The notes: generated by a model not told the origin, from the sequence alone. Shown: positions 32,837 through 42,943, numbered from the stretch's first letter. The stretch is 57,881 bases of DNA from Pseudomonas aegrilactucae (GCF_019168305.1 NZ_JAHTBI010000066.1:1-57881), one strand, 5' to 3'. Numbers and translations: made by a program.

Positions 32837-35800
32837 TCAGAAGCCCAGGCTGAAGCTCGCTGTGACCGCATGGTCGCGGCTGTCGCTGGACAACTGGCCC
32901 GAGTAGCCCAGGCCCAGCTTGCCGGCCTTGCCGACGCTCACATCGAACCCTGCTTCCACCACCGCAGCATCCTTGGCGATCGGTACACCCTGGGTGCTGA
33001 AACCGGCGCCACCGTCGATGAAGCGCAGGTCGGCATCCGGCGTGGTGTCGCCGAAGGCATGGCGCCAGCCGAGGCTGCCGCGCGGGGTCACGGTGGTGCC
33101 GTTGTCCAGGGCGATGGCCTTGCCCATGCGCAGGCCGACAGTGCTGAAGGTCACGTCCTGCTTGGCACTCGCCTCCAGACGCCCTGCCCCGCCTTTTTCA
33201 CGACCGTTGTCGCTGTCGTAGTTGACGTAGGCCAGCCCGGCGAACGGTTCCAGCGCCACGCCGGCCGCCTGGAAGGTGTAGCCCACTTCACCGAACACCT
33301 GTGCGGTCCCGGCCTTGTACTTGGCTTTGAGCTCGTCGCTGTAGCCACCCGCCGCCACATGGCGCTTGGTGTCGATGCTGTGCCAGCTGTAGCCGGCGCC
33401 CAGGCGTGCAGCCAGCGCGTCGGCCTGGTAGTTCAGGTACGTGGCCAGGTGGTAGCTGTCGACGGAGGCGTCCGAGTTGCGCTGCTTGGCGTCGATGCTG
33501 GTGTTGGTGTAGCCGGCGGCAATACCGGCGCGCCAGTCTTCGTTGAGGGCATTGTCGAAGCCGAGCATGAAGCCCGACAGGTCGCGGTCGACGCTGGCCG
33601 CGGCGTGCGTGGCGTCGTGGTTGCTCCAGCCTCCCACTGCAGTCATCCAGCCCACGCCCTGGCCCTGGCAGCCCGAACTGCTCTGCTGCGCGCTGCTTGG
33701 CGCCAGAACGCTGCGCGGGTCGCCATTGCCGCAGTCGGACTGGCGCATGCGGTCGTTGACGGTGTTGCGCAGGTAACGCGAATCCTCCAGCAACACGCTG
33801 GTGGTGCTGGCGTGAATCTCGCCCGACAGGCTGTCGAACGCGGCCACGGCTGCGGCACGGTCCAGGCTGGTGATTTCGCTGCGCAGGCTGGCCGGCGCGC
33901 TGGCCGAATCCAGTGCCGCCGCCACGCCGCGCTGGTTGCCGGTGAGGGCGACATCGCTGAAGGCCACGCCGTTGCGCGCCACCGACAGCGTCACGTCGTT
34001 GCTACCGTAGGTCAGTGAAGTGTCGAGGAACGCCAGCGGGCTGGCGGCGCTCACGTTGTCCTGGGCGAAGGTGCCGGTGATGCCGCCCGCTGCGCTGAGC
34101 AGGGTGTAAGTGGTGTCGCCGGTGTAAGGCGCCAGCGCCAGCACCTTGAGCCGCCCGGCCAGGCTGGCGCTGCCGCCCACGCTCAGTTGGCTGGAGGGCA
34201 GCGGCGTGAGCGCGATACTCAGGGTACCGTCGCTGGCGTTGGTGAAGTTGCCGGTCACGCTCAGGTTGCCGTTGGCGCCAGGCAGCACGCTGCCGTGGTT
34301 GACCAGGCTGGCGACACTGCCGGTACCGGTCAGGCCGGCGCCCTGGGCGACGACGACGTTGGCGTTGAGCACGTCGCCGACCGGAGCCAGTGACATGAGG
34401 CTGAAGGCCCGCGCAAACGAGGGTGGCGCAACCGGAGCCGTGACCGCGTTTTCGCCGATCTGCAGCACGCCTTCTTCGACGGTGAAGTCGCCGCTGAAGC
34501 CGTGGCTGCCGGTCAGCAGCAGCGTGCCAGCACCGCGTTTGAAGGCCGCGCCGGTGCCGCTGAGCGTACCGTTGAACTGCCCGTTGGCGGCTTGCTGGAA
34601 GACCAGGCTGGCGTTGTCGAGGATGTCGCCCTGCAGGCTGGCGGTGTCGCCCACCAGGGTGCCGCCGGTAATGGTGGTGCCACCGGTGTAGGTGTTCTGG
34701 CCGCTGAGTACCAGGGTGCCGGTGTCGAGCTTCTGGATACCGCCGCTGCCGACCAGCGGCGCGTCGATGAAGGCTGTCATGCCGGCGTCCACGCGCACGG
34801 CCGCCAGGCTGCCGTCGGCGGCGTTGATGGCGCTCAGGTTGTCGCCGCCTGCGCCGACGACCCGATAGCCATCGCTGAGGAACTGCATGCCCGAGAACGC
34901 ACGCGCACCCTGCAGGGTGACCGTACCGCTCTGCCCGCCGAACACCGCGAACTGGTCAGCCCAGGCGTTGGTGTCGCTGCCGGTGGAGTTGGTCCAGTTG
35001 GTGGTCGCGCCCCACACGCCGCTGCCGCCGGCGATGCTGCCGTCGGCATTGGTCTTGCTGCCGTTCCAGAACGCCAGGTCGCCGCCTTTCTCACCCACCA
35101 CCAGGTTGACCTGGTTGGCGATGCTGGTTTGTACCTGCAACTGCGACGAGACAGTGCCCGAGGGCAACGCGCCAATGTTCAGGCCGTTGTCGGTCAGCGC
35201 GCCGCCGTAGTTGAACAGGCGGTACACGCCCAGGCCGAAGCCCCCGGCATTGTTGATGTTGAGCTTGCCGTCCAGGGTCAGGTCGCCCAGCACGTTCACC
35301 ATGCCTGGCGCACCGGTCACGGCGGCACCGAGCCAGGCATCCACGTTGGAGTCCTGGCTAAGGGTGAGCGAGCCGAGGGTCAGCACATTGCCGCTGCGCA
35401 GCTGCAGATGGCCGCCGTCGGCGATCGTGACCGAACCGCCCAGCGAGCCGCTGCCGGTGAGGGTAGCGCCATTGGCGACCGCAACGTTGGCGCTGGCCAA
35501 GCTACCGTCAACCTGCAGGGTACCGGCGTTCAGCGCAAGGTTGCCCAGGAAGGTGTTGACGCCACCCAACGTGAGGGTAGCGCCGCCATTCTTGATCAGC
35601 CCGCCAGCGCCGGTGATCTGCCCATCGAGGGTCAGGTCGTTGCTACCGGCAACCGTGACGTCACCCGCCAGGGTGATGTCGTTGATCACCGAGCGCGCTG
35701 CATCGCTGTCCAGCATGGTGCCTGCTGCGGCCGCCAGTACACCGCTGCCCAGGGCGCTGTCGTTGCCGATGATCAGCCGGCCGGCCTGCAGGTCAACGCC

Positions 35801-37840
35801 GCCGCTGAAGGCGTTGATGCCGCTCAGGGTCAGGTCGGAGCTACCGTGCTTCACCAGGGCGCCCGAGCCAATGATGCTACCGGACAGCGTGGTCGATTGG
35901 GTGCCAGGCAAGGTCAGGGTGTGAGTCGACAGGGCAATGTTGTTGTTCAGATCGACGCGGCTGGTTGCGTCCAATTGGGCGTCTCCGACGAGGCTCAGGG
36001 TGCCCATGCCCAGCGCAGAGTTGTTGCCGACGGCGAGGGTGCCACCGCCCAAGGTGATACCGCCAATGAAGGCATTGGCGCTATTGAGGGTCAGCGTGCG
36101 GTTGCCCGTGGTGACCAGGCGGCCACTGCCGAACAGCACGCCGTTCAGCGTGAGGTCGTTGTTGCCACTGAGGGTGAGGGCACCATTGAGGTTCAGGTTG
36201 TTGCTCAGGGTTTCGCTGGAGGACGTCTCGAGCGTGGTACCGCCCTCGGCAGTGATCGTGCCAAAGCCGAGTGCGTTGGCATTACCCAGGGTCACCTTGC
36301 CGGCGTTGAGGTTGAAGCCGCCAGTGAAGGAATTGGCACCGTTCAGCGTCAGGTCGCCCGAACCGTTCTTGCTCAGACTGCCGGTACCCGTTACCCCACC
36401 GCTCAGGGTCAGCGCGCTGCTGCCGTCCAGGGTCAACCCGGCATCGAGCTGAATCGCGTTGGCGAGCGTCATCGCCCCGACGTTTTCCAGTGTGGCGTCG
36501 GCGCCGACGGTCAGCGCGCCGCTGCCCAACGCAGCAGCGTTGCTCAATTGCAGGCGCCCGCCCGAGAGCACGGTGCTGGCGTGAGTGTTCGCCGTATCGA
36601 GTCGCAGGGTGCCGTTGCCGGTCTTGGTCAGCACGCCGGGCCCCGTCACCCCGCCGGTCAAGGCCAGGCTATTGTCGCCCAATACCGTCAGCCCCCCCAC
36701 ACCGATGGAGATGCTGTTGGCCAGGTTCAGGCCGGAAACCGCCGCCTGCAGGTTACCGCCGTTGCCGGTGATCACACCGCTGCCAAAGGCTCCGCTGTTG
36801 TTGAACCGCAGGACGCCGCCGTTGAGCGAGGTGGTGCTGGCGGCGCCCAGCATGGGACCGAGCAAGGTCCAGGTACCGCTGTGCACTATGAGGTTGCTGA
36901 AGTTGATGAACGTGTCGCTGGACACCGTGCCGCTGCCGGCCGTTCCGGTGCCATTGCCTGTCGCTGAATTCTTCAGCACCAGGTTGTTGCTGCCGCCAAC
37001 GCCGCCGTCGACGATGCCCGTTGCAGCGAAGGTCAGCAAAGGCTGGCCGGTGACCGACTGCTGCCCGGCCTGACCGTCACCTTTGAGCACTGATGATCCG
37101 GTGACCGCATTGAACGTGTTGGCCCCGCCGCCGCTGCCCATGGACACACTGCCCGTCAAGGCACCGGCGTTGGTGAAGGTGTTACCTCGTGCCGAGCCTT
37201 GCAGCGCGACGCGACCGATGATGGTACCGGAGATGCCGTTGGTCAGTTTGACCTCGCCGCCGCCGGTGACCGCAATCACCGGGATATCGGACGCTGCAAT
37301 TGGATAACCGAGTATCGCTTCCCCGTCGAGGGTCCCGTTGTTGTTGATAGTGGTGGTACCGCCGGCGCCGTTATGCACGTTCAGTGCAACGCCGGTCACG
37401 CTAGCCAGCGGCTCGTTGAAGTCTGAAAGCGCGGACGCCCCCCTGAGGATGCCGTTGTTGGTGACATTCACAATGCTGGTGTTGGTGTTGCCAATGCGCA
37501 CGCCCGAGGTCTGAAACGCCAGCCCGATCAGCAACGTAGGGTCGACCCTGCCGTTGTTGATGAACGTCGTGTGGTTGCCGGTGAGTGTGACCACGCTGCC
37601 CGTGTTGACGACCGCTGGCTCAATCATCGCCCCGCTGGCGATGGTGACCTGCAGGTTGTTGATCGCCGAAGTGATCCCGAGCATTGACCCGGAACACGTC
37701 ACGGAGGCACCTGCCGAAAATGCTGGGGAGCAGGCCGCTTGTACTACGGGGCTGACCAGACTCGCCGTGGCCAGGCTGATCGCCAGGGGTAAGGGGGCGA
37801 AGCAGACAACCAGAGTATTGGCGAGTTTCTTGTTGCGCAT
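32837..37840 (-). CDS. Autotransporter with PATR repeats (type Va secretion)
   Basis: A 1667-residue outer-membrane autotransporter. A basic N terminus and hydrophobic stretch form the signal peptide (cleavage near A35 in VVQAACSP). The passenger is a glycine/threonine/asparagine-rich beta-helix with about seven passenger-associated transport repeats of the form KNGSGDLTLNGANSFTGG. The last 270 or so residues, from GWMTAVGGWSNHD, are the translocator barrel, ending in the terminal phenylalanine of SFSLGF. A Cys pair near the start (CSPAFSAGASVTC) is notable. ATG 37840 is chosen for AAGGA 6 nt upstream. No protease catalytic triad is evident, so an adhesin or aggregation factor is likely. It follows a TonB receptor on the same strand but is separated from it by a terminator. 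Confidence 0.9.
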   Translation of the reverse strand: MRNKKLANTLVVCFAPLPLAISLATASLVSPVVQAACSPAFSAGASVTCSGSMLGITSAINNLQVTIASGAMIEPAVVNTGSVVTLTGNHTTFINNGRVDPTLLIGLAFQTSGVRIGNTNTSIVNVTNNGILRGASALSDFNEPLASVTGVALNVHNGAGGTTTINNNGTLDGEAILGYPIAASDIPVIAVTGGGEVKLTNGISGTIIGRVALQGSARGNTFTNAGALTGSVSMGSGGGANTFNAVTGSSVLKGDGQAGQQSVTGQPLLTFAATGIVDGGVGGSNNLVLKNSATGNGTGTAGSGTVSSDTFINFSNLIVHSGTWTLLGPMLGAASTTSLNGGVLRFNNSGAFGSGVITGNGGNLQAAVSGLNLANSISIGVGGLTVLGDNSLALTGGVTGPGVLTKTGNGTLRLDTANTHASTVLSGGRLQLSNAAALGSGALTVGADATLENVGAMTLANAIQLDAGLTLDGSSALTLSGGVTGTGSLSKNGSGDLTLNGANSFTGGFNLNAGKVTLGNANALGFGTITAEGGTTLETSSSETLSNNLNLNGALTLSGNNDLTLNGVLFGSGRLVTTGNRTLTLNSANAFIGGITLGGGTLAVGNNSALGMGTLSLVGDAQLDATSRVDLNNNIALSTHTLTLPGTQSTTLSGSIIGSGALVKHGSSDLTLSGINAFSGGVDLQAGRLIIGNDSALGSGVLAAAAGTMLDSDAARSVINDITLAGDVTVAGSNDLTLDGQITGAGGLIKNGGATLTLGGVNTFLGNLALNAGTLQVDGSLASANVAVANGATLTGSGSLGGSVTIADGGHLQLRSGNVLTLGSLTLSQDSNVDAWLGAAVTGAPGMVNVLGDLTLDGKLNINNAGGFGLGVYRLFNYGGALTDNGLNIGALPSGTVSSQLQVQTSIANQVNLVVGEKGGDLAFWNGSKTNADGSIAGGSGVWGATTNWTNSTGSDTNAWADQFAVFGGQSGTVTLQGARAFSGMQFLSDGYRVVGAGGDNLSAINAADGSLAAVRVDAGMTAFIDAPLVGSGGIQKLDTGTLVLSGQNTYTGGTTITGGTLVGDTASLQGDILDNASLVFQQAANGQFNGTLSGTGAAFKRGAGTLLLTGSHGFSGDFTVEEGVLQIGENAVTAPVAPPSFARAFSLMSLAPVGDVLNANVVVAQGAGLTGTGSVASLVNHGSVLPGANGNLSVTGNFTNASDGTLSIALTPLPSSQLSVGGSASLAGRLKVLALAPYTGDTTYTLLSAAGGITGTFAQDNVSAASPLAFLDTSLTYGSNDVTLSVARNGVAFSDVALTGNQRGVAAALDSASAPASLRSEITSLDRAAAVAAFDSLSGEIHASTTSVLLEDSRYLRNTVNDRMRQSDCGNGDPRSVLAPSSAQQSSSGCQGQGVGWMTAVGGWSNHDATHAAASVDRDLSGFMLGFDNALNEDWRAGIAAGYTNTSIDAKQRNSDASVDSYHLATYLNYQADALAARLGAGYSWHSIDTKRHVAAGGYSDELKAKYKAGTAQVFGEVGYTFQAAGVALEPFAGLAYVNYDSDNGREKGGAGRLEASAKQDVTFSTVGLRMGKAIALDNGTTVTPRGSLGWRHAFGDTTPDADLRFIDGGAGFSTQGVPIAKDAAVVEAGFDVSVGKAGKLGLGYSGQLSSDSRDHAVTASFSLGF

Positions 37841-37972
37841 GGTCATTCCTTTTCACATGTTCGGGGCAGCGGGGCTAGGCAGATCAGACAGGTCAAGCGC
37901 GTAGTCGAAGCGTCGGGCACGTCAATACACACACAAACAAGGTGGCGTTTTACATCAAAATGACATCACGGA

Positions 37973-37988
37973 GTAGGTGTTGTCCTAC
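37973..37988. promoter_or_regulatory. Inverted repeat upstream of the autotransporter
   Basis: GTAGG (37973-37977) and CCTAC (37984-37988), separated by TGTTGT, about 135 bp before the autotransporter start. The form resembles sites for NarL/LuxR-type regulators, which would fit a conditionally expressed surface protein. The 337-bp stretch 37841-38177 has no gene. Apart from this repeat and the receptor's terminator I see nothing in it. Confidence 0.35.
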
Positions 37989-38142
37989 GAAAAAATGCGA
38001 CAACGGCCAGGGGTGACGTCACGCGCCGCATTAGCAAAATGCCACCACAGCTATTATGAAGAAACGGACTGGAACGCCGCGCTGTCATAACGTGCCAGAT
38101 CGCTGTCTTCGACAGAAAGAGGAGACTTGCGGGGTACAGGTG

Positions 38143-38168
38143 CGCGCCGCAAGCGAGGCTGCGGCGCG
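38143..38168 (-). terminator. Terminator of the TonB receptor gene
   Basis: Inverted repeat CGCGCCGCA (38143-38151) and TGCGGCGCG (38160-38168) with an 8-nt loop, 10 bp past the stop of the leftward receptor gene. The stem is GC-rich and there is no clear T run. Confidence 0.6.
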
Positions 38169-38177
38169 TGTGGAGGG

Positions 38178-40238
38178 TTACAGGTCGTAGCGCAGTGCCA
38201 CGCCGAAGGTGCGCGGGGCACCAGCGTCGATGATGTCGTCGGCGCGGTTGTTGGTGAGGTACTGCTTGTCGAAAGCGTTTTTCACGAACCCGGAAACGGC
38301 AATACTGCGGGTAAGCTTGTACTCGGCATTGAAGTTGGCCAGCCAGTAATTGTCGCTGCGGCGCTCCCCTGTCACCTGGCCGGCGGCGTCGAACAGGTAC
38401 TCGGACGGCGTGGTGCTCTGGTAGACCAGGTCGGTGTTAAGGGTCAGGCGCTCGTCCCAGCGGTAGGTGGCGCCTAGCGAAAACTTGTAGCGTGGCGCGT
38501 AGAGGAAGTCCTGGCCCCCCATGTCGCGGCCGTCACCGGTGACGAAGTCCTTGTACTTGCCCACCGTGATCGCACCGCCAGCGTTCAAGGTCAGTTGCTC
38601 GCCGAGGTCTTTTTCGACGAACACTTCCAGGCCCTTGATATCGCTACTGCCGGCATTGAACACGTGGGCAAAGTCGGTCGTGCGGTCCAGCACACTGACC
38701 TGCTGGTCTTTCCAGTCGGTGTAGTACAGGTTGGCGCGGGTGCGCAGGGTCTGGTCGAAGAACGAACCACGGTACGACAACTCGTAGTTAGTGGTGTACT
38801 CGGGGTCATAGGCTTCGTGCCCGCCACCGGCGCGCATGTTCACGCCCCCGCCGCGGTAGCCCTTTTGCACCATGAAGCCAAGGTACTGTCCTTCGGCCAG
38901 CTGATAATCGATGCCGAGCTTGGGCAGCACAGCGTCGAACGACTTGCTGATATCCGCGGGGCTGGAGAAATCGTCGATGTCGATGTCGGTGTCGTTGCTC
39001 TCGTGGTCGTAGCGCAGGCCGGTGATCAGCGTCCATTGCGGGGCGAAGGTCCAGTTGACCTCGCCGAACACCGCCTTGTTCTCGATGCGGGTATCGCCCT
39101 TGGCAGTGCCGGCCAGCACGTTGTCGAACAACAGCCGGTCGTGAAATTCATTGGTGTTGTGGCCGTAATACACGCCCATGAAGCTCTTCACGGTGTCGGA
39201 GGCGTAGTTCAGGCGCAACTCCTGGCTGAACAGGTTGCCTTCCTGCGTGCGCAGCACCACCCGGTTGCGGTCGGCCGACTGGTCGAAGTCCAGGCGGGCG
39301 TCGTAATCGGAGCCGGTGTTGGCCGTGAGGCTGGTGATCGACCAGGCGTCGTCAAGGCGGTAATCGACCTTGGCGCTGACGGTGTCCTGGTCGAGCTTGT
39401 CGAACGCCCGGGTGTTGGAGGTCATCTTGTAGTAACGCGGCCGACCGTTGTCGCGCATGATCGTGTTGTCGCCCTTGCGGCTTTCGCCGTGGGCATAGGT
39501 CAACAGCACATCGAGGTCTTCGTTGGGCAGTACCAGCAGCTTGGCGCGGGCATTGCTGGTGCGGCCGGGGTTGGCGTCGTCATGCAGGAAGGTGTTGTCG
39601 ATGTAACCGTCGCCTTCCTGATAGTCCACGGCGATACGGCCGGCGACCTTGTTGTCGATGATCGCGCCGCCGCCGGCCACGGCCGCGCCGCGCTCGCCGT
39701 AACTGCCTGCGTTGGTCTGGGCGGAGAACGTGGGGTCAAAGGTCGGATTGCGGGTCTGTATCACCACCGCGCCGGCCAGCGAGTTGCGCCCCTGGGTGGT
39801 GGACTGTGGCCCCATGAACACTTCGACCTGCTCGGCATCCCACAGCGGCATGGGGCTCAGGGTCAGGGAGCGATTGGGCTGCACGGCACCGTCGACGAAC
39901 ACCGACACGGCACCGTTGAGGGTGGCTGGGCCCTGGTCGTCGAAGCCGGAGACCGGCACGCCGCGAATGCCCCAGTTCTCGTTGCCTGCCTGGCTGTAGA
40001 CACCTGGCGTGCGAGCGAACACATCGACCAGGTTGCTGTCGGCTTTTTCGCGCAATTGCCGTTCGGTCATGACCACCACGCTGGACTGGGTCTGCTCCAG
40101 CGTGCGGTTGATCTTCTCGCCAGTCACCGTGATGGGCGAAAGCTCCATCGTGGCGGCTGGCTCGGTGGCCCCTGCACCATTGGCCAGGCAGAAGGCCGAC
40201 CCCACAGCCAGCGCAATCGCATTTTTCCTGAAGTCCAC
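38178..40238 (-). CDS. TonB-dependent siderophore-type receptor (no signalling domain)
   Basis: A 686-residue outer-membrane receptor. It has a signal peptide (AIALAVGSAFCLANGAGA), a TonB box region near MELSPITVTGE (about residues 31-41), the plug domain (VDVFARTPGVYSQAG, SVFVDGAVQPNRS, VEVFMGPQSTTQGRNSLAGA) and a 22-strand barrel ending in the aromatic-rich VALRYDL. It lacks the N-terminal STN signalling domain, so unlike the next two receptors it should not drive a sigma factor. A Fur-box-like site lies upstream at 40334. The substrate is probably a ferric siderophore; the exact ligand is unknown. Confidence 0.85.
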   Translation of the reverse strand: MDFRKNAIALAVGSAFCLANGAGATEPAATMELSPITVTGEKINRTLEQTQSSVVVMTERQLREKADSNLVDVFARTPGVYSQAGNENWGIRGVPVSGFDDQGPATLNGAVSVFVDGAVQPNRSLTLSPMPLWDAEQVEVFMGPQSTTQGRNSLAGAVVIQTRNPTFDPTFSAQTNAGSYGERGAAVAGGGAIIDNKVAGRIAVDYQEGDGYIDNTFLHDDANPGRTSNARAKLLVLPNEDLDVLLTYAHGESRKGDNTIMRDNGRPRYYKMTSNTRAFDKLDQDTVSAKVDYRLDDAWSITSLTANTGSDYDARLDFDQSADRNRVVLRTQEGNLFSQELRLNYASDTVKSFMGVYYGHNTNEFHDRLLFDNVLAGTAKGDTRIENKAVFGEVNWTFAPQWTLITGLRYDHESNDTDIDIDDFSSPADISKSFDAVLPKLGIDYQLAEGQYLGFMVQKGYRGGGVNMRAGGGHEAYDPEYTTNYELSYRGSFFDQTLRTRANLYYTDWKDQQVSVLDRTTDFAHVFNAGSSDIKGLEVFVEKDLGEQLTLNAGGAITVGKYKDFVTGDGRDMGGQDFLYAPRYKFSLGATYRWDERLTLNTDLVYQSTTPSEYLFDAAGQVTGERRSDNYWLANFNAEYKLTRSIAVSGFVKNAFDKQYLTNNRADDIIDAGAPRTFGVALRYDL

Positions 40239-40333
40239 GCCCCGCTCCCCTACGACAGATTATTGGTTTTTTTGTAACGCCTGGAACACTGCGCATCGCG
40301 CAGTTGCGGGAGTCTAATTGAAGCGAAATGCTT

Positions 40334-40352
40334 TTGTTAACAATTATCATTT
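40334..40352. promoter_or_regulatory. Putative Fur box
   Basis: TTGTTAACAATTATCATTT, about 95 bp upstream of the TonB receptor start, resembles the Fur consensus of NATWAT hexamers, matching best on the reverse strand as AATGATAATTGTTAACAA. It is consistent with iron repression of the receptor. Confidence 0.5.
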
Positions 40353-40472
40353 GTGACTATTGTGCCAATACCAGGGACAGGGCAAGTCGCCCATAGCCCT
40401 GTGGCTCCCTGCTCGTGGTCCGAATGAAATCCCCAGGGCCCGCACCTCCCCCACGTTTGGATCTGCTACAGA

Positions 40473-40502
40473 GCGGGCCACTGTAGGGTTTCGCGGGCCC
40501 GC
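40473..40502 (-). terminator. Putative terminator of the cassette 1 receptor gene
   Basis: Inverted repeat GCGGGCC (40473-40479) and GGCCCGC (40496-40502), 5 bp past the stop of the leftward receptor gene at 40508. The loop is 16 nt and there is no T run, so it is a moderate call. Confidence 0.45.
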
Positions 40503-40507
40503 CTCAG

Positions 40508-42943
40508 TCAGAACTTCGCCCGCAACGCCACATTGAAATTGCGCGGCTCACCGTAGAAATTCCAGTAATTGGTATTTCCCAAGGTCTGGTAATACTGCTT
40601 GTCGAACACGTTATCCAGGTTGTACTGCAACTCCAGGTTGCGGCTGATCTCGTAGATGACGTGCAGATTGGTCAGGTGGTAGGCATCCTGCCGGATCTTG
40701 TAATCCTTGCCGACCTCGGTCTGGGTCATCTTGCTCTGGGCGTAGAAGCTGCCACCTACACGCAGTTGGTTGAGCGTACCTGGCAGGCGGTAGTCGGTTG
40801 CCACCTTGAACAAATGGCGTGGCGAGGCGCCATTGAAGTCTTCGCCTTTCTGCTCGCCACCGATGTACCTGGACTGGGTGTAGGTGTACCCCGCCGATAC
40901 GTTCCAGTTCGCCAGTACCTCACCGGTCAGCTCCAGCTCGATACCTTTGTTGCGCACTTTGTCGGACGCCCGGTAGCAAGCCCAGGTCTGCGCACAGGTC
41001 ACTCGCTCGGCACGGCCGGTCTGGTCCGCCTGGAACAGCGCGATAGCGGTTTGCAGGCGCTTATCGAGGAACTCTCCCTTCAAGCCGATCTCGTAGTTGC
41101 TGCCTGTCATCGGCAAAAGCGTTGTGCCATCCACACCCTGCGCGCTCTGCGGCTTGAAGATTTCGGTGTAGCTGGCGTAGGCCGACCAGTTTTCGTTCAG
41201 GTCCTGCACCAGGCCCGCATAAGGTGTGACTTCGCCACTCTTGGAGAAGTGCTTATGGTCTGTGGGTTCACGCACGCCATTGGTGTCATCCAGCGAATCG
41301 TGGCTGTACCAGCTCAGGCGGCTGCCGAGAATGAACGTGGTGCTGTCGGTGAGACTGAACCGGCTGGCCACATACACGCCCTTTTGCTCCTGGGTGCGGT
41401 TGTATTGCCATTGGTTGACATTGAGGGCGGTCGGTGTGGGTGGGTCAAACGCTGCCAGGTTGTTCATGTCGACGATGTAGCGGTAGCTAGCATCGCGCCC
41501 GCCATGGTAGTCGAAGTCGTCCTTGTTCCAGTTGCCACCCACAATCAGCTCATGCTGGCGGCCCAGCAGCTGGAACGGGCCCGTGAAGTAGCCATCGATG
41601 CTGGTCTGGGTGTCATCGAAGCGAAAGTGGCGCGGATTGAGGGTGAACAGGTCGGTGCCACCGCCCGGGTAGGTGTAGTTACCCAGGAAATCCGACTTTG
41701 CCCACATCTGGTTGACTGCCACCACGCCCTTCCAGCCGTTGGCAAACGTGTGCTGGAGGTCGGCGAACAGGGTGGTATTGCGCTTGTCCAGGTGGTTCCA
41801 GTCACCGGTCAGCGAGGTAGAGCGCGACATCGGGTAGAACGCGCCGCTCTCCTTGCTGGGCAGGCCCGACCAGTCATAACCGGAGTTGCGTTCCTTCTGG
41901 TAGGTAAAACCGACAGTGGCCACGGTCGACTCATCCAGGTCGGCCTCGATGATGCCGTAGAACAGCTGGTTTTCTTTCTGGGCCGTGTCCAGGTAGCTGT
42001 TGGCATTGTTGTAGGTAATGACCGAGCGGCCGCGCAGGGTGCCGGCTTCGTTCAGCGGCGCCGACAGGTCGAGCATGGTCTTGTAGTCGTCCCAGGAGCC
42101 GACCGAGGTTTCGATCAATGCCTGAGGCTCGGCCGTAGGCCGCTTTCGGACCAGGTTGATCGAGGCCGACGGGTTACCCGCACCTTCCATCAGGCCGGTG
42201 GCGCCCCGCACCACTTCTACGCGGTCGTAGATGTCGGTGTTGGGCTTGGAAATGGTGTCCATCGAGTACGGGTTGCCGATGTTGGTCGGCACGCCATCGA
42301 TCTGCAGGTTTTCGACCGTCTGCCCGCGGGCCTGGTACAGCGAGCGCTCGCTGCCGTTCTTGATGATGGTGACGCCGGTGGCATTACGCATGACATCGTC
42401 GAGGTTTTGCATGTTCTGGTCATCCATGCGCTGGCGGGTGACCACGGTGACCGACTGCGGCGTTTCGCGCAGGCTCATCGGCAGTTTGGTGGCGGTGGAC
42501 GAACGCCCCGTCGCATAGGCACCGGTGCCCTCGGTCAAGTCGCCCAATCCCTGACTGAAGATGGTGGTGCTGCCCAGGGTCACGGCACTGGCAGCGTTTT
42601 CAACTTGACGCACCAGCTGGAATTCCCGCTCGCCGGTACCCACCGCCTCCACGCCGCTGCCCGCCAGCATCTGCGCCAGCGCCTGCTCGACACCGGTGGC
42701 GTGCACCACCTGGCTCTGCTTATTGGCGGTGAGCATGGCATCACCGCCAATCAACAACCCGGCCTGGTTGGCCAGCAGGTTCAGTTGCCGTGCCAGCGGC
42801 CCGGCCGGAATGTCGAACATCGCGCGTTGCACTGCTGCGCCGTTGCTTTCGGCCTGGGTGGTGGCAGCGTGACTGCCAAGGGCAAGGAGGATGGCCAAAG
42901 CCAGCGGATGACGGCGCGAAAAAGCAGGATCGCGAAGCAGCAT
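40508..42943 (-). CDS. TonB receptor with STN signalling domain, cassette 1
   Basis: An 811-residue ferric-siderophore receptor of the FpvA/FoxA type. After the signal peptide (LALAILLALGSHAATTQA) comes an STN domain at about residues 33-115 (FDIPAGPLARQLNLLANQAG and the rest), then the plug with SLRETPQSVTVVTRQRM, and a barrel ending in FNVALRAKF. The STN domain contacts the FecR partner and signals substrate binding across the envelope. The sigma and FecR genes lie immediately upstream on the same strand. ATG 42943 with GGAAGGA before it is chosen over a longer frame. Pyoverdine- or hydroxamate-type ligands are plausible but unproven. Confidence 0.9.
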   Translation of the reverse strand: MLLRDPAFSRRHPLALAILLALGSHAATTQAESNGAAVQRAMFDIPAGPLARQLNLLANQAGLLIGGDAMLTANKQSQVVHATGVEQALAQMLAGSGVEAVGTGEREFQLVRQVENAASAVTLGSTTIFSQGLGDLTEGTGAYATGRSSTATKLPMSLRETPQSVTVVTRQRMDDQNMQNLDDVMRNATGVTIIKNGSERSLYQARGQTVENLQIDGVPTNIGNPYSMDTISKPNTDIYDRVEVVRGATGLMEGAGNPSASINLVRKRPTAEPQALIETSVGSWDDYKTMLDLSAPLNEAGTLRGRSVITYNNANSYLDTAQKENQLFYGIIEADLDESTVATVGFTYQKERNSGYDWSGLPSKESGAFYPMSRSTSLTGDWNHLDKRNTTLFADLQHTFANGWKGVVAVNQMWAKSDFLGNYTYPGGGTDLFTLNPRHFRFDDTQTSIDGYFTGPFQLLGRQHELIVGGNWNKDDFDYHGGRDASYRYIVDMNNLAAFDPPTPTALNVNQWQYNRTQEQKGVYVASRFSLTDSTTFILGSRLSWYSHDSLDDTNGVREPTDHKHFSKSGEVTPYAGLVQDLNENWSAYASYTEIFKPQSAQGVDGTTLLPMTGSNYEIGLKGEFLDKRLQTAIALFQADQTGRAERVTCAQTWACYRASDKVRNKGIELELTGEVLANWNVSAGYTYTQSRYIGGEQKGEDFNGASPRHLFKVATDYRLPGTLNQLRVGGSFYAQSKMTQTEVGKDYKIRQDAYHLTNLHVIYEISRNLELQYNLDNVFDKQYYQTLGNTNYWNFYGEPRNFNVALRAKF

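Noticed and set aside
34502..36967. An 821-codon open frame opposite the autotransporter
   Set aside because: It is a mirror of the repetitive Gly/Thr/Asn-rich passenger. Its product is valine/alanine-rich low-complexity sequence with no domain.
34502..36970. Possible CRISPR or tandem DNA repeat array
   Set aside because: The periodicity is at protein level (PATR units of a beta-helix) with variable DNA, no constant direct repeats or spacers, and no cas genes nearby.
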